Assembly (NCBI RefSeq): GCF_900108045.1
Contig: NZ_FNUK01000002.1
Coordinates: 33,833 to 97,832 of the forward strand
Direction: 5' to 3'
Length of the DNA stretch: 64,000 nt
Source of the DNA: Caloramator fervidus
Lineage (GTDB): Bacteria > Bacillota > Clostridia > Clostridiales > Caloramatoraceae
Shown here: positions 16,589-25,897 of the stretch, one piece after another
How positions within the stretch are numbered: the first letter of the stretch is position 1
Layout: each line of letters begins with the position of its first letter
The notes under the pieces: model-generated
Told to the model about the DNA's origin: nothing
Database searches by the model: none
The model's input: only the letters and a program-made list of their open reading frames with translations
Made by a program: the position numbers and the translations under genes

Positions 16589-17776
16589 ATGGAATTATCA
16601 AAAAAAGCAAAAGAAATAAGTTCATCGGTAACTCTAGAAATAACAGCAAAGGCTAAAAAAATGAAAGAAGAAGGTATTGATGTTATAAGTTTTGGTGCAG
16701 GTGAACCAGATTTTAATACACCAATAAACATTCAAAATGCTGCAATCGAAGCTATAAAAAAAGGATTAACCCGATATACTGCTGCTTCAGGTATTCTTGA
16801 ATTAAAACAAGCAATTTGTAACAAATTAAAAGAAGAAAATGGTTTACATTACGATCCATCTCAAATAGTAATCTCAAATGGTGCAAAACATTCCATTTAT
16901 AATGCATTGCAAGCTATATGTAATCCCGGAGACGAAGTCATTGTTCCAATTCCATTTTGGGTTAGCTACCCTGAGCTTGTAAAATTAGTTGATGCAAAAC
17001 CAGTATATGTAAAAACATCAGAAGAAAATGATTTTAAATATACTAAAGAAGCTCTTGAATCTGCTATTTCAAATAAAACAAAAGCCATTATATTAAATAG
17101 CCCTAATAATCCTACAGGAACAGTCTATGATATAAAAGAACTTGAATATATTGCTGAATTAGCTATTAAGTATGATTTACTTATCATATCTGATGAAATA
17201 TACGAAAAATTAGTATATGATAATAAAAAACATGTTAGTATAGCTTCTTTAGGAAATGAAATCAAAGAACGAACTATAGTAATTAACGGAGTTTCTAAGG
17301 CATACTCTATGACAGGTTGGCGTATTGGATATACTGCATCAAATAAAGAAATTGCAAAGTTGATGTCCAACCTACAAAGCCATCAAACTTCCAATCCTAA
17401 CACAATTGCTCAATATGCTAGTATAGAAGCAATAAAAGGCTCACAAGATGCTGTTGAAGAAATGAAAAAAGAATTTGAAAAGAGAAGAAACTACATGGTA
17501 GATAAAATCAATTCTATAGAAGGTTTATCTTGTAGAAAACCAGCTGGTGCTTTTTACGTAATGGTAAATATAAGTAAAGTAAAAGGAAAAAATATAAAAG
17601 GTTATGTTATAAATAATTCCATAGACTTTTGTAATGCTTTATTAGAATATGCTAAAGTAGCTGCTATACCTGGTAAAGGATTTGGAGATGATGATTTTAT
17701 TCGTTTATCTTACGCTACATCAATGGAAAATATAGTTGAAGGATTAAATAGAATAGAAAACTTTTTAAAACAATAA
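16589..17776 (+). CDS. Class I aspartate aminotransferase (AspB type)
   Basis: Fold-type I PLP enzyme of 395 residues, most like AspB-group aspartate aminotransferases, which interconvert aspartate/2-oxoglutarate and oxaloacetate/glutamate. Motifs are SFGAGEPDFNTP (35-46), NSPNNPTG (170-177), SDEIYE with the PLP-pyridine Asp202, and GVSKAYSMTGWRIGY with the Schiff-base Lys237. The C-terminal Arg that binds the substrate carboxylate is in DFIRLSYAT. The ribosome site is AGGGGGAAA. Substrate specificity cannot be fixed from sequence; aromatic acceptors are possible. Three aminotransferases of this superfamily occur in the window, and this is the only one paired with a regulator gene. Confidence 0.88.
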   Translation: MELSKKAKEISSSVTLEITAKAKKMKEEGIDVISFGAGEPDFNTPINIQNAAIEAIKKGLTRYTAASGILELKQAICNKLKEENGLHYDPSQIVISNGAKHSIYNALQAICNPGDEVIVPIPFWVSYPELVKLVDAKPVYVKTSEENDFKYTKEALESAISNKTKAIILNSPNNPTGTVYDIKELEYIAELAIKYDLLIISDEIYEKLVYDNKKHVSIASLGNEIKERTIVINGVSKAYSMTGWRIGYTASNKEIAKLMSNLQSHQTSNPNTIAQYASIEAIKGSQDAVEEMKKEFEKRRNYMVDKINSIEGLSCRKPAGAFYVMVNISKVKGKNIKGYVINNSIDFCNALLEYAKVAAIPGKGFGDDDFIRLSYATSMENIVEGLNRIENFLKQ

Positions 17777-17808
17777 AGAATAGGGGATTTCCCCTATTCT
17801 GTATGTTT
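17777..17808 (+). terminator. Terminator of the aminotransferase gene
   Basis: GAATAGGGG (17778-17786) and CCCCTATTC (17791-17799) with an ATTT loop; a T-run follows shortly after. Confidence 0.8.
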
Positions 17809-17812
17809 TTTG

Positions 17813-17841
17813 TTGCATGTTAAAACGACATAATTTATAAT
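17813..17841 (+). promoter_or_regulatory. SigA promoter of purB
   Basis: TTGCAT (17813-17818), 17 bp, TATAAT (17836-17841). No purine-riboswitch-like sequence follows; the leader is too short. Confidence 0.7.
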
Positions 17842-17873
17842 TTAGTTATCAAAAACATAAAGGAGTTGATTAA

Positions 17874-19304
17874 ATGTATAACGAATACCAAAGTCCTTTA
17901 GTTACGCGTTATGCTTCAAAAGAAATGTCATATCTTTTTTCTGATGAGTTTAAATTTACAACTTGGCGTAAATTATGGGTAGCTTTAGCTGAAGCTGAAA
18001 AAGAATTAGGGTTAAATATTACAGATGAACAAATAAAAGAATTAAAAGATCATATATATGATATTAATTATGAGATAGCTATTGAACAAGAGAAAAAAAC
18101 AAGGCATGATGTTATGTCACATATTTATGCTTATGGAATACAATGTCCAAAAGCTAAACCAATTATACATTTAGGAGCTACAAGTTGCTATGTAGTTGAT
18201 AATACAGATGTAATAATTATGAAGGAAGCTTTAAAAATCGTAAGAAAAAAAATCTTAAAAGTTATAAAAAATTTAAGTAAGTTTGCAGATAAATATAAAG
18301 ATCTTCCAACTTTAGCATATACACATTTGCAACCTGCTCAATTAACTACTGTTGGTAAAAGAGCTTGTCTTTGGATTCAAGATCTTATTATCGATTTAGA
18401 AAACTTAGATAATTGTATAAATTCTTTAAAACTTCTAGGTGTTAAAGGAACAACCGGAACACAAGCAAGTTTTTTAAAACTTTTTGATGGAGATCATGAA
18501 AAAGTAAAAAAACTTGATGAGTTAGTTTGCGAAAAATTAGGATTCAAGGATAAATATTTTAAAATTACAGGACAAACATATCCTCGCAAACAAGATGCAA
18601 TAGTTTTAAGTTGTCTTTCATACATTGCTCAAAGTGCATATAAATTTAGCAATGATATAAGAATCCTTCAAAGTTTCAAAGAAATTGAAGAACCTTTTGA
18701 AACTACTCAAATAGGCTCATCTGCTATGCCATATAAAAGAAATCCTATGAGAAGTGAAAGAATATCTGCATTATCACGTTATGTTATCGTAAATGTATTA
18801 AATCCTTTAATAACCGCATCTACTCAATGGTTTGAACGTACTTTAGATGATTCTGCTAATAAAAGAATTGTAATTTCAGAATCATTTTTAGCTGTAGATG
18901 CTATACTAAATTTGTATATAAATATCTCAGAAAATTTAGTTGTATATAAAAAAGTTATAGAAAAAAGAGTAAAAGAAGAACTTCCTTTTATGGCAACAGA
19001 AAATATATTAATGGAAGCAGTAAAAAAAGGTGGAGATAGACAAGAATTACATGAAAAAATAAGAGTTCATTCAATGGAAGCTGCAAAAATGATCAAGGAA
19101 TATGGATGTGCTAATGATTTAATTATTAGAATTGCTAATGATGAAGCTTTTAATCTTAGCAAAGAAGAAATACTTTCTACTTTAAATCCTCAAAATTATA
19201 TTGGAAGATGTAAAGAACAAGTTGAGGAATTTTTAAAAGAAATAGTTGAGCCAGTATTAAATATAAATCCTATCGAAGAAATTAAAGTAGAAATAAATGT
19301 TTAG
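17874..19304 (+). CDS. purB: Adenylosuccinate lyase
   Basis: Catalyses two fumarate-releasing steps of purine synthesis: SAICAR to AICAR and adenylosuccinate to AMP. The 476 residues have the fumarase/aspartase superfamily layout. Visible motifs are [11 protein letters not shown] (conserved region 1, with the His), [20 protein letters not shown] region 2, and the signature [16 protein letters not shown] with the mobile-loop catalytic serine. It is monocistronic, with its own promoter and terminator, away from other pur genes. At 476 residues it is longer than B. subtilis PurB (431) and closer to the size of the long clostridial/eukaryotic-like form. Confidence 0.95.
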   Translation: MYNEYQSPLVTRYASKEMSYLFSDEFKFTTWRKLWVALAEAEKELGLNITDEQIKELKDHIYDINYEIAIEQEKKTRHDVMSHIYAYGIQCPKAKPIIHLGATSCYVVDNTDVIIMKEALKIVRKKILKVIKNLSKFADKYKDLPTLAYTHLQPAQLTTVGKRACLWIQDLIIDLENLDNCINSLKLLGVKGTTGTQASFLKLFDGDHEKVKKLDELVCEKLGFKDKYFKITGQTYPRKQDAIVLSCLSYIAQSAYKFSNDIRILQSFKEIEEPFETTQIGSSAMPYKRNPMRSERISALSRYVIVNVLNPLITASTQWFERTLDDSANKRIVISESFLAVDAILNLYINISENLVVYKKVIEKRVKEELPFMATENILMEAVKKGGDRQELHEKIRVHSMEAAKMIKEYGCANDLIIRIANDEAFNLSKEEILSTLNPQNYIGRCKEQVEEFLKEIVEPVLNINPIEEIKVEINV

Positions 19305-19336
19305 TACTTGCTGCTTTTTAAAAAGCAGCAAGTTAT
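19305..19336 (+). terminator. Terminator of purB
   Basis: ACTTGCTGCTTTT and AAAAGCAGCAAGT make a 13-bp stem, followed by a T-rich stretch. Confidence 0.88.
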
Positions 19337-19602
19337 TTATATTATTTTGTTATTTTTTTAACATACATTTATTTAAAGACAAAATTAGTCGAAAATTAAT
19401 ATTACAGATTTCCTGTTTTATTAACAAATTTTAGTAATTTGTAACTTGACATTTATTTTCAAATGATATGTCGAAAATAATTATTTAATAAGAAAATTAA
19501 TTCTTAGAAAATTTCATTCTTATACACATTTTTATTCACTTGTGTTAATAAACACTTTAACCTAAAATAATAAGTAGAATAAAAATAAGGAGGGGTTATA
19601 AA
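19337..19602. other. AT-rich non-coding stretch before proC
   Basis: About 265 bases without a gene. It holds a TTGACA at 19446-19451 without a good -10 at normal distance, a Spo0A-like box TGTCGAA at 19469-19475, a weaker AGTCGAA near 19387 and a small inverted repeat (GTGTT...AACAC, about 19543-19555). No RNA gene is recognised. Confidence 0.5.
19469..19475 (+). promoter_or_regulatory. Possible Spo0A box upstream of proC
   Basis: TGTCGAA followed by AATAA, placed where the -10 of a promoter starting with TTGACA (19446) would fall. A second partial match, AGTCGAA, lies about 80 bp upstream. Confidence 0.35.
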
Positions 19603-20394
19603 GTGTTAGGTTTTATAGGATGCGGTAATATGGGAAGCGCAATAATAAAAGGCATTATAGATTCCGGTATTGATCCTAAAAACATGTATGCCTATGATCA
19701 TCATAAAGAAAAAATATTAAATACAAATTCAAAAATAAACATTTGTAGCAATAATATTGAAGTTGTAAACAAAAGTAAATACATATTCCTTGCAATAAAA
19801 CCTCATTTGTATAATGAAGTATTACAAGCTATAAAAGATCACTTAACATATGACAAAATTATAATCATCATGGCTGCTGGCTATACAATTAAACAAGCAG
19901 AAGAAATCATAGGCAATAAAAAAATTGTAAGAATAATGCCCAATACTCCAGCTTTAATAAAACAAGGTTTTATAACTATATCTTATAATAATAAATTATC
20001 AATAGAAGAAAAAAACATTATTATCAATTTACTAAAAAACATTGGCACAGTCAAAGAAATTAATGAAGACCTTATGAATGCATATTCTTCTATAACAGGC
20101 AGCGGCCCTGCATTTGTATATTTATTTATTGAAGCTATGGCAGATGCAGCACTATTACTTGGTATACCAAAAAAAGAAGCTTATGAAGCAATTTCCACAA
20201 TGATTATAGGCAGTGCTAAATTGCTTTTAGAAACCTCAAAACATCCTGCAGAATTAAGGGATATGGTAACATCTCCATCTGGAACAACAATTGAAGGTAT
20301 AAGAACCTTAGAAGAAAAAGCTTTTAGAAGTTCTATTATTGAATGTGTAGTCAATACATATAAAAAAAATCTAGATATAAAAAATATAAGGTGA
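19603..20394 (+). CDS. proC: Pyrroline-5-carboxylate reductase
   Basis: Last step of proline synthesis: NAD(P)H-dependent reduction of pyrroline-5-carboxylate. The 263 residues begin with the Rossmann motif GFIGCGNMGSAI and contain the family signature region SSITGSGPAFVYLFIEAMADAA and the C-terminal VTSPSGTTIEGIRTLEE. The GTG start is supported by a strong site AAGGAGGGG at 8 nt. No proA or proB is nearby. Confidence 0.96.
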   Translation: MLGFIGCGNMGSAIIKGIIDSGIDPKNMYAYDHHKEKILNTNSKINICSNNIEVVNKSKYIFLAIKPHLYNEVLQAIKDHLTYDKIIIIMAAGYTIKQAEEIIGNKKIVRIMPNTPALIKQGFITISYNNKLSIEEKNIIINLLKNIGTVKEINEDLMNAYSSITGSGPAFVYLFIEAMADAALLLGIPKKEAYEAISTMIIGSAKLLLETSKHPAELRDMVTSPSGTTIEGIRTLEEKAFRSSIIECVVNTYKKNLDIKNIR

Positions 20395-20399
20395 TATTT

Positions 20400-20498
20400 A
20401 TGAAATTTTTGAGGTATTTGCTTATGTTGATAGTATCTCTTATTTATATCGTCTTTTGTCTTATTCTTTTGATGAACTTAAATAAAAGAAAAAAATAA
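20400..20498 (+). CDS. Small single-pass membrane peptide downstream of proC
   Basis: A 32-codon frame, too short for most gene finders, encodes a positively charged start (MKFLRYLL), about 20 hydrophobic residues and a basic end (NLNKRKKK). The ribosome site AAGGTGATATTT lies over the end of proC, 4-5 bases before its stop, so it would be coupled to proC. Composition is that of a transmembrane peptide. It may be a real small protein or a chance frame in AT-rich DNA; no function is proposed. Confidence 0.45.
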   Translation: MKFLRYLLMLIVSLIYIVFCLILLMNLNKRKK

Positions 20499-20573
20499 TT
20501 TGAAAATAACTAAAAACATTTCGCTAAATTGATATTTAGTAGAATTTATTATTTTGAAAATGGGGGAGTGCTA

Positions 20574-21545
20574 ATGGATAAAAACAACTTGGAAATTTTA
20601 TTTGACGAAAGTTTACCTTATATATTAAATGATTTTTTAGGATATCTTTATACTGTAAAAGGTAAATCTTTAAATACTATTTCTGGTTACAAAGTTGATC
20701 TTAGATTATTTTTAAAATACATAAAAAAAATAAAACATAACCTAAAAAACGAGGTTGAAGATGTAGATATTTCTGACATAAATGAAGACATAATAAAAAG
20801 CATTACTTTAAATGATATATATTCTTTTATAAATTATGTATCTATAAAAAGAAAAAACAGCAACTATGCCAGAGCTCGTAAAATTGCTGCTATTAGATCT
20901 TTTTTTAATTATTTAGAAACTAAAGCAAAAATAATAAAAGAAAATCCTGCTAGAGAATTAGAATCACCAAAAATAAACAAACGACATCCTGTTTATCTCA
21001 CCCTAGAACAAAGCAAAAAATTGCTTGAATCTATAAAAGGCCGAAACAAAGAAAGAGATTATGCAATTATTACCCTATTTTTAAACTGTGGTCTTCGTTT
21101 ATCTGAACTAGTAAACATTGATATAAGCAAAATAAAAGGAGATACGCTTACCGTAATAGGCAAAGGAAATAAAGAACGAACAGTTTACCTGAATAAAGCT
21201 TGTATAAAAGCTATTAATGCATATCTAGCAGTAAGACCTAAAGATGGAGTTATCGACAAAGATGCGCTATTTCTAAGTGAAAGAAAAAAACGAATTGATA
21301 AAAGAACAGTTGAAAAATTAGTGAAAAAATACGTTATAAATGCAGGTTTACTAGATAATAAGTATACTCCTCATAAATTAAGACATACCGCAGCAACATT
21401 AATGTATAAATATGGAAAGGTTGATATACGTGCTCTTCAACATATATTAGGACATGAAAGTGTATCAACAACCCAAATATATACCCACATCGACGATGAA
21501 ATCTTAAGAGACGCTATAAAATCAAATCCACTATCGGAAGAATAA
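20574..21545 (+). CDS. XerC/XerD-like tyrosine recombinase
   Basis: Site-specific recombinase of 323 residues. The N-terminal SAM-like core-binding domain (about 15-125) precedes a catalytic domain with all key residues: Arg175 (NCGLRLSEL), Lys197 (GKGNKER), His267 and Arg270 (PHKLRHTAAT), His294 (LGHESVSTT) and the nucleophile Tyr303 (QIYTHI). Such genes next to lexA in Clostridia are usually annotated XerC or XerD and resolve chromosome dimers. No att site or phage gene is nearby, so a phage integrase is less likely. The frame opens at 20529; the site GGGGGAG fixes the ATG at 20574. Confidence 0.85.
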   Translation: MDKNNLEILFDESLPYILNDFLGYLYTVKGKSLNTISGYKVDLRLFLKYIKKIKHNLKNEVEDVDISDINEDIIKSITLNDIYSFINYVSIKRKNSNYARARKIAAIRSFFNYLETKAKIIKENPARELESPKINKRHPVYLTLEQSKKLLESIKGRNKERDYAIITLFLNCGLRLSELVNIDISKIKGDTLTVIGKGNKERTVYLNKACIKAINAYLAVRPKDGVIDKDALFLSERKKRIDKRTVEKLVKKYVINAGLLDNKYTPHKLRHTAATLMYKYGKVDIRALQHILGHESVSTTQIYTHIDDEILRDAIKSNPLSEE

Positions 21546-21563
21546 CCCAAAAGGGTTATTCTT
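21536..21563. terminator. Shared terminator between convergent genes
   Basis: GAAGAATAACCC and GGGTTATTCTTC form a 12-bp perfect stem with an AAAA loop that overlaps the 3' ends of both genes. Confidence 0.75.
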
Positions 21564-21870
21564 CTCTCTCTTTAAAAAACTCCTCTAATTCTTTATAATA
21601 TTTCTCTCTTAATTCTGGAATATCCTCAATATAAACAACATTTTCTTCTTTATCATTTTGCTCTACTTCTAATACTTCATCATCAAAAATATAGTCATCA
21701 AGTTCTGATTCATCAAAAAGAATACCATCAATTCTAACTTCTTTATAATCTGAAGATATCTCTAAACATTTTCCGCAGCTATTACATATTTTGTTTTTTT
21801 CAATATCACAAATATTACAATCACTACAATTATCACATATTTTATTTTGGTTAAAAATACAATATTGCAT
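21556..21870 (-). CDS. Cys-rich putative metal-binding protein, divergent from lexA
   Basis: The 104 residues divide in two. The first 36 hold eight cysteines (4, 12, 15, 18, 21, 29, 32, 35) in CxxCxxCxxC and CxxCxxC arrangement, which suggests zinc or Fe-S binding. The rest is strongly acidic (runs of Asp and Glu) and ends in a helical, Lys/Glu-rich tail. The ribosome site is AAGGAGTG. A good promoter is present (see 21915). I do not recognise a characterised family. Its head-to-head position with lexA, across a LexA box, makes a link to DNA damage possible but unproven. Confidence 0.8.
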   Translation of the reverse strand: MQYCIFNQNKICDNCSDCNICDIEKNKICNSCGKCLEISSDYKEVRIDGILFDESELDDYIFDDEVLEVEQNDKEENVVYIEDIPELREKYYKELEEFFKEREE

Positions 21871-21914
21871 ATGATTAACACTCCTTTTTATATTTAATAA
21901 TTATCATGAATTTT

Positions 21915-21943
21915 ATTATATCATTTGAATTATATCGACTCAA
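21915..21943 (-). promoter_or_regulatory. Promoter of the Cys-rich protein gene
   Basis: On the minus strand TTGAGT (21943-21938), 17 bp, TATAAT (21920-21915). Confidence 0.7.
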
Positions 21944-21962
21944 GACAAATAACTTATAATAT

Positions 21963-21976
21963 CGAACATAAGTTTG
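21963..21976 (+). promoter_or_regulatory. LexA (SOS) box of lexA
   Basis: CGAACATAAGTTTG fits CGAACRNRYGTTYG with one deviation. It overlaps the -35 of the lexA promoter, which would give autorepression. Confidence 0.78.
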
Positions 21977-22002
21977 TGATTTTAGTTTAAATGTGATATA
22001 AT
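21974..22002 (+). promoter_or_regulatory. Promoter of lexA
   Basis: TTGTGA (21974-21979), 17 bp, TATAAT (21997-22002); the -35 shares bases with the LexA box. Confidence 0.7.
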
Positions 22003-22033
22003 AAAATTAGAAAATTTTTAAGGGGTGTAGAAA

Positions 22034-22636
22034 ATGTCATCCAACAAAGATAAACAGCAAGAGATACTGGAATTTATTAAAAAAGAAATCATTTCAAAAG
22101 GCTATCCTCCATCTGTAAGAGAAATTTGCAAAGCTGTTGGTTTAAAGTCTACATCAACTGTTCATAATTATCTAGAAAAACTAGAAAAAAACGGACTAAT
22201 AAAACGTAACCCAAATAAACCTAGAGCAATAGAAATTATAAATAATGCTTATAAAAAGGATTTAATTAGTATTCCTATTGTAGGTAAAGTAGCTGCAGGA
22301 CAACCTATATTTGCAGTTGAAAATATAGAAGATGTTTTACCTATTCCTATAGATTTTATTAAGCTAAATAACGATGCTTTTATATTAAAAGTAAAAGGAG
22401 ATAGTATGATAGAAAAAGGAATATACGATGGTGATTTTCTAATAGTTGAAAAACAACCAACTGCTCAAAATGGGGATATCGTTGTAGCTCTTGTTGATGA
22501 TAATGCAACTGTTAAAACTTTTTATAAAGAAAATGAACATATAAGGTTACAACCTGAAAACTCAAATATGAAACCTATTATAGTAAAGGAATGTAAAATA
22601 TTAGGCAAAGTAAGAGGTTTAATAAGAAAATATTAA
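22034..22636 (+). CDS. lexA: LexA repressor
   Basis: SOS repressor and self-cleaving peptidase of 200 residues. The N-terminal winged helix (1-70) contains [21 protein letters not shown]. The cleavage site is Ala88-Gly89 in GKVAAGQP. The C-terminal S24 peptidase has the catalytic Ser124 (GDSM) and Lys161 (DNATVKTF). The LexA boxes before lexA and recA show the regulon inside this window. The ribosome site AAGGGGTG lies 6-7 nt before the ATG. Confidence 0.97.
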   Translation: MSSNKDKQQEILEFIKKEIISKGYPPSVREICKAVGLKSTSTVHNYLEKLEKNGLIKRNPNKPRAIEIINNAYKKDLISIPIVGKVAAGQPIFAVENIEDVLPIPIDFIKLNNDAFILKVKGDSMIEKGIYDGDFLIVEKQPTAQNGDIVVALVDDNATVKTFYKENEHIRLQPENSNMKPIIVKECKILGKVRGLIRKY

Positions 22637-22642
22637 AAACTA

Positions 22643-22690
22643 TTAGCCCCTCTTTTTATTACAAATAAAGAAGGGGCTAATTATTTTTCT
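22643..22690. terminator. Bidirectional terminator between lexA and the DUF5698 gene
   Basis: TTAGCCCCTC and the complementary GGGGCTAA (22673-22680) enclose a loop with further pairing of TTTATT to AATAAA. T-rich flanks occur on both sides. Confidence 0.75.
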
Positions 22691-23175
22691 GCAATTATAT
22701 TAGATTCTACTACGACATACTTAAAGTCTTCTGGCATTGTATCTTCAATTAATTTTGATTCTTCTTTAGTTCTTGAATAAGCTTTTATGCACAATACTTT
22801 CTTAAAATTCTTATATCCTACATAAGTCATAACAGGTATATTAGATTCTTTAAGAAAATCTGCATATTCTTTTCCTTTTTCAAAATTGCTTGCTGTTATA
22901 TCAAATACATAAACTTTTTCTTTTGAGTATTTATCTATAACAATACTAGGTATATATGTTCCCATAAAAGTTGCTAAACATAATACAAGCAAAATTAAAT
23001 AATCATTATTAGCTGTTATGCTTTTTACTATAAATACAAATATTAACTGTGATAATGCATTAACTATACCAGCTAATGTATACTTACCTTTAATCATAAA
23101 TACATTTTTTGCTGTAGAAAATGCTACATCTAGCAGTTTGTAAACAAACACAAGCATTACTTCCACGCTTACCAC
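22681..23175 (-). CDS. DUF2179/DUF5698 (UPF0316) membrane protein
   Basis: The 164 residues have three hydrophobic helices (about 5-22, 33-52, 57-76) and a soluble C-terminal alpha/beta domain from about 90. The layout matches the UPF0316/YebE-type family: an N-terminal DUF5698 membrane part followed by a DUF2179-like segment (here KNFKKVLCIKAYSRTKEESKLI). Function is unknown in the family. A strong ribosome site (AGGGAGGTGGT) precedes the start. It is a single-gene unit between lexA and the methionine gamma-lyase-like gene. Confidence 0.72.
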   Translation of the reverse strand: MVSVEVMLVFVYKLLDVAFSTAKNVFMIKGKYTLAGIVNALSQLIFVFIVKSITANNDYLILLVLCLATFMGTYIPSIVIDKYSKEKVYVFDITASNFEKGKEYADFLKESNIPVMTYVGYKNFKKVLCIKAYSRTKEESKLIEDTMPEDFKYVVVESNIIAEK

Positions 23176-23292
23176 CTCCCTTAGTTTAATAATGGTTCAT
23201 CCAAAAAAATAAATTATATTTACTTTGCTTTAAAAATTCTACATGCTATTTTTAAAAAATCTTTTAAAAAATTAAAAAGATGGGTAAAATTT

Positions 23293-24576
23293 TTACCCAT
23301 CTAATATATTTGATAATCCTTTTAAAATCCCTACTTTAGCATGTTCAAAAGTTAACCCTCCTTGAACATAAGCAATATAAGGAGGTCGTATAGGAGCATC
23401 AGCGCTTAACTCTATAGATGAACCTTGGATAAAAGCACCTGCAGCCATAATAACCTGATCAGTATATCCTGGCATATCCCAAGGTTCACAATCTACAAAA
23501 GAATCTACTGGTGAACCTTTTTGGATTCCTTTTATAAATTTTATTAATTTTTCTCTATCATTAAACTTTATAGCTTGTATAATATCGCTTCTTTTTTCAT
23601 AATACTTAGGTGAAACTTCAAATCCTGCAATTTCTAAAAGTCTTGAAGTAAAAATAGCAGATTTTAATGCTTCAGCAGTAATATGAGGAGCTAAGAAAAG
23701 TCCTTGAAACATCTGTCTTATAACTCCAAAAGTTGAGCCACATTCACGTCCTATTCCTGGAGCTGTAAGTCTATATGCTGCATTTTCAACATAAACCTTT
23801 TTACCAGCAACATATCCTCCTGTAGGAGCAATACCTCCTCCAATATTTTTAATTAAAGATCCTGCAATTAAATCCGCACCAACATCCGTAGGTTCTTTAG
23901 TATCTATAAATTCACCATAACAATTATCTACAAAACAAATAATATCCTTATTAATCGATTTTACAACTTTTATAGCTTCTTCAATATCCTTAATTTGAAG
24001 AGATGGTCTCCAAGCGTATCCTGTTGAACGTTGTATAGCTACCATCTTTATAGTAGGATCGCTTTTTACTACTTTTTCTACTTCTTCAAGATTTATCTTC
24101 CCATCGCTTAATAAATCAACTTGTTTATAGTTAACCCCATATTCTATTAAAGACCCCATATTAGAACCTTCTATTCCAATTACCTGCAATAAAGTATCAT
24201 ATGGTTTTCCTGTTATTGACAATAAAGTATCATTAGGTTTTAAATTTCCAAATAAAGCAATTGTAATGGCGTGCGTTCCTGATACTATATGAGGCCTTAC
24301 CAATGCATCTTCACAATTAAAAACTTTAGCATAAACTCTATCTAAAGTATCTCTACCTATATCACCATATCCATAACCCGTTGAAAATGTAAAATGAGCT
24401 TCAGATAACTTTTCATCTTGCATTGCTTTTAAAACTTTTATTTGATTATATTCTTTAACTTCATCTATTTCTTTAAAATACTTTTCTATATCTTGCAAAG
24501 CTTTTTCAGCAAGTTCAATAACTTTAGGACTAAAATTATATTTTTCAATTAATAGTTTTTTTGTTGCTTCTAACAT
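23293..24576 (-). CDS. Methionine gamma-lyase-family PLP protein (YnbB/aluminium-resistance type)
   Basis: A cystathionine beta-lyase/methionine gamma-lyase-like enzyme of 427 residues. The group is often called aluminium resistance protein and lies behind hfq in Bacillus (ynbB). Features are GDIGRDTLDRVYA, the PLP region CFVDNCYGEF, the Schiff-base lysine in GSLIKNIGGGIAPTGGYVAG, and SRLLEIAGF towards the C-terminus. The reaction is untested in most members. The frame opens at 24597, but AGGAGGT before the ATG at 24576 fixes the start. It follows the hfq terminator and is last in the mutSL-miaA-hfq neighbourhood. Confidence 0.85.
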   Translation of the reverse strand: MLEATKKLLIEKYNFSPKVIELAEKALQDIEKYFKEIDEVKEYNQIKVLKAMQDEKLSEAHFTFSTGYGYGDIGRDTLDRVYAKVFNCEDALVRPHIVSGTHAITIALFGNLKPNDTLLSITGKPYDTLLQVIGIEGSNMGSLIEYGVNYKQVDLLSDGKINLEEVEKVVKSDPTIKMVAIQRSTGYAWRPSLQIKDIEEAIKVVKSINKDIICFVDNCYGEFIDTKEPTDVGADLIAGSLIKNIGGGIAPTGGYVAGKKVYVENAAYRLTAPGIGRECGSTFGVIRQMFQGLFLAPHITAEALKSAIFTSRLLEIAGFEVSPKYYEKRSDIIQAIKFNDREKLIKFIKGIQKGSPVDSFVDCEPWDMPGYTDQVIMAAGAFIQGSSIELSADAPIRPPYIAYVQGGLTFEHAKVGILKGLSNILDG

Positions 24577-24612
24577 TTTATACCTCCTAAAAAACATTTC
24601 TTATATTTCAAT

Positions 24613-24642
24613 AAAAAAACTCGCTTAAAGCGAGTTTTTTTA
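24613..24642 (-). terminator. Terminator of hfq
   Basis: AAAACTCGCTT and AAGCGAGTTTT arms with T-runs on both strands, directly after the hfq stop. Confidence 0.85.
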
Positions 24643-24903
24643 TTGATTGCTTTCTTTATTTTCTTCTTTATTAGCATTATTGTTAACATAAAGAACAGGT
24701 TTTGAAGGAACTATTGTAGAAATTGCGTGTTTATAAACTAACATTTGTTTTCCTTCTGATTCTAATATAACTGTAAAACTATCAAATCCTTTAACATTAC
24801 CCTTTAATTGAACTCCTGAAACCAAGTAAATAGTCACTGGAATTTTATTTTTTCTAGCTCCATTTAAGAAAATATCTTGTAAATTATTTGCATTTTTTGC
24901 CAT
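24640..24903 (-). CDS. hfq: RNA chaperone Hfq
   Basis: Hexameric Sm-like RNA-binding protein of 87 residues. Sm1 is seen as [24 protein letters not shown], and Sm2 as the YKHAIST segment (the Gram-positive form of YKHAIS). A short Asn/Glu-rich tail follows. The ribosome site GGAGG precedes a string of ATGs; the ATG at 24903 gives the usual MAKN-type N-terminus. Order miaA-hfq is conserved from E. coli to Bacillus. Confidence 0.96.
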   Translation of the reverse strand: MAKNANNLQDIFLNGARKNKIPVTIYLVSGVQLKGNVKGFDSFTVILESEGKQMLVYKHAISTIVPSKPVLYVNNNANKEENKESNQ

Positions 24904-24943
24904 ATCATCATCCTCCAAACATAATATATTTATTAATTTTATT

Positions 24944-25888
24944 CTATATTTTTTTAAATTTTCCTTCTATGTATTTAATAATATCATCAACAACTTCATC
25001 AATGTTATTATATTCATCCAAATTAAACCAGCGTATCCTATCCTCCCTTCTAAACCATGTTAATTGTCTTTTGGCATACCTTCTAGTATTTTGTTTTATT
25101 ATATCTTTAACTTCATCTAAAGTCAAATATCCATCAAGATAATCAAATACTTCTTTATAACCTATTCCTTGCATAGAAATCATATCCCTTGTATAACCCA
25201 TTTCCTTTAATCTCTTAACTTCTTCAATAAGTCCCTGCTCAAACATTTTATCTACTCTTTTATTAATTCTTTCATATAATTTTTCCCTATCCATTATAAG
25301 TCCTATATATGCTATATTATAATCAATCTCTTTCTTTTTAGATTCTTTTTGAAATTCAGATATAGGTTTTCCTGTATTTTTATAAACTTCTAAAGCTCTT
25401 ATTATTCTCTTTAAATCATTAACATGAAGCCTTTCATAAGATTCAGGATCCACTTCTTTTAGCATTTCGTGAACATATTTATTACCTTTTTCCTCTGCTA
25501 ACTTTTGAAGATACTTTCTATATTCTTCATCTTTAGCAGTTTCAGTAAAATCTAATGGATAAGTTAATGAATTTATATAAAGTCCTGTGCCTCCAACCAC
25601 TATAGGTACCTTACCTCTGTCTATAATGTCATCTATACATTTTACAGCCATTTCTCTATATAAAGCAACACTAAATTCTTGCTTAGGATCAATAATATCA
25701 ATCATATGATGAGGTATACCTTGCATTTCTTCCTTAGTAGGTTTTGCAGAACCTATGTCCATATATTTGTATATTTGCATAGAATCAGCAGATACTACTT
25801 CACCATTTATTCTTTTAGCAACTTCAATCCCTATTGCAGTTTTACCAGACGCTGTAGGTCCAGCTATTATTACAATATTTTTCTTCAT
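24944..25888 (-). CDS. miaA: tRNA dimethylallyltransferase MiaA
   Basis: Transfers a dimethylallyl group to N6 of A37 in tRNAs that read U-starting codons. MiaB, also present here, methylthiolates the product. The 314 residues have the P-loop GPTASGKT (10-17), [19 protein letters not shown], the VGGTGLYI segment, and the family's [15 protein letters not shown] near the C-terminus. It lies between mutL and hfq in one operon, with 9 bases between mutL and miaA. Confidence 0.96.
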   Translation of the reverse strand: MKKNIVIIAGPTASGKTAIGIEVAKRINGEVVSADSMQIYKYMDIGSAKPTKEEMQGIPHHMIDIIDPKQEFSVALYREMAVKCIDDIIDRGKVPIVVGGTGLYINSLTYPLDFTETAKDEEYRKYLQKLAEEKGNKYVHEMLKEVDPESYERLHVNDLKRIIRALEVYKNTGKPISEFQKESKKKEIDYNIAYIGLIMDREKLYERINKRVDKMFEQGLIEEVKRLKEMGYTRDMISMQGIGYKEVFDYLDGYLTLDEVKDIIKQNTRRYAKRQLTWFRREDRIRWFNLDEYNNIDEVVDDIIKYIEGKFKKI

Positions 25889-25897
25889 ATAATCACC

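Noticed and set aside
17842..17873. Purine riboswitch before purB
   Set aside because: The leader from the promoter to the start is about 30 bases, too short.
20574..21545. Phage integrase with att sites
   Set aside because: No direct repeats or phage genes flank it; the sequence and the place beside lexA fit a chromosomal XerC/D-type recombinase.
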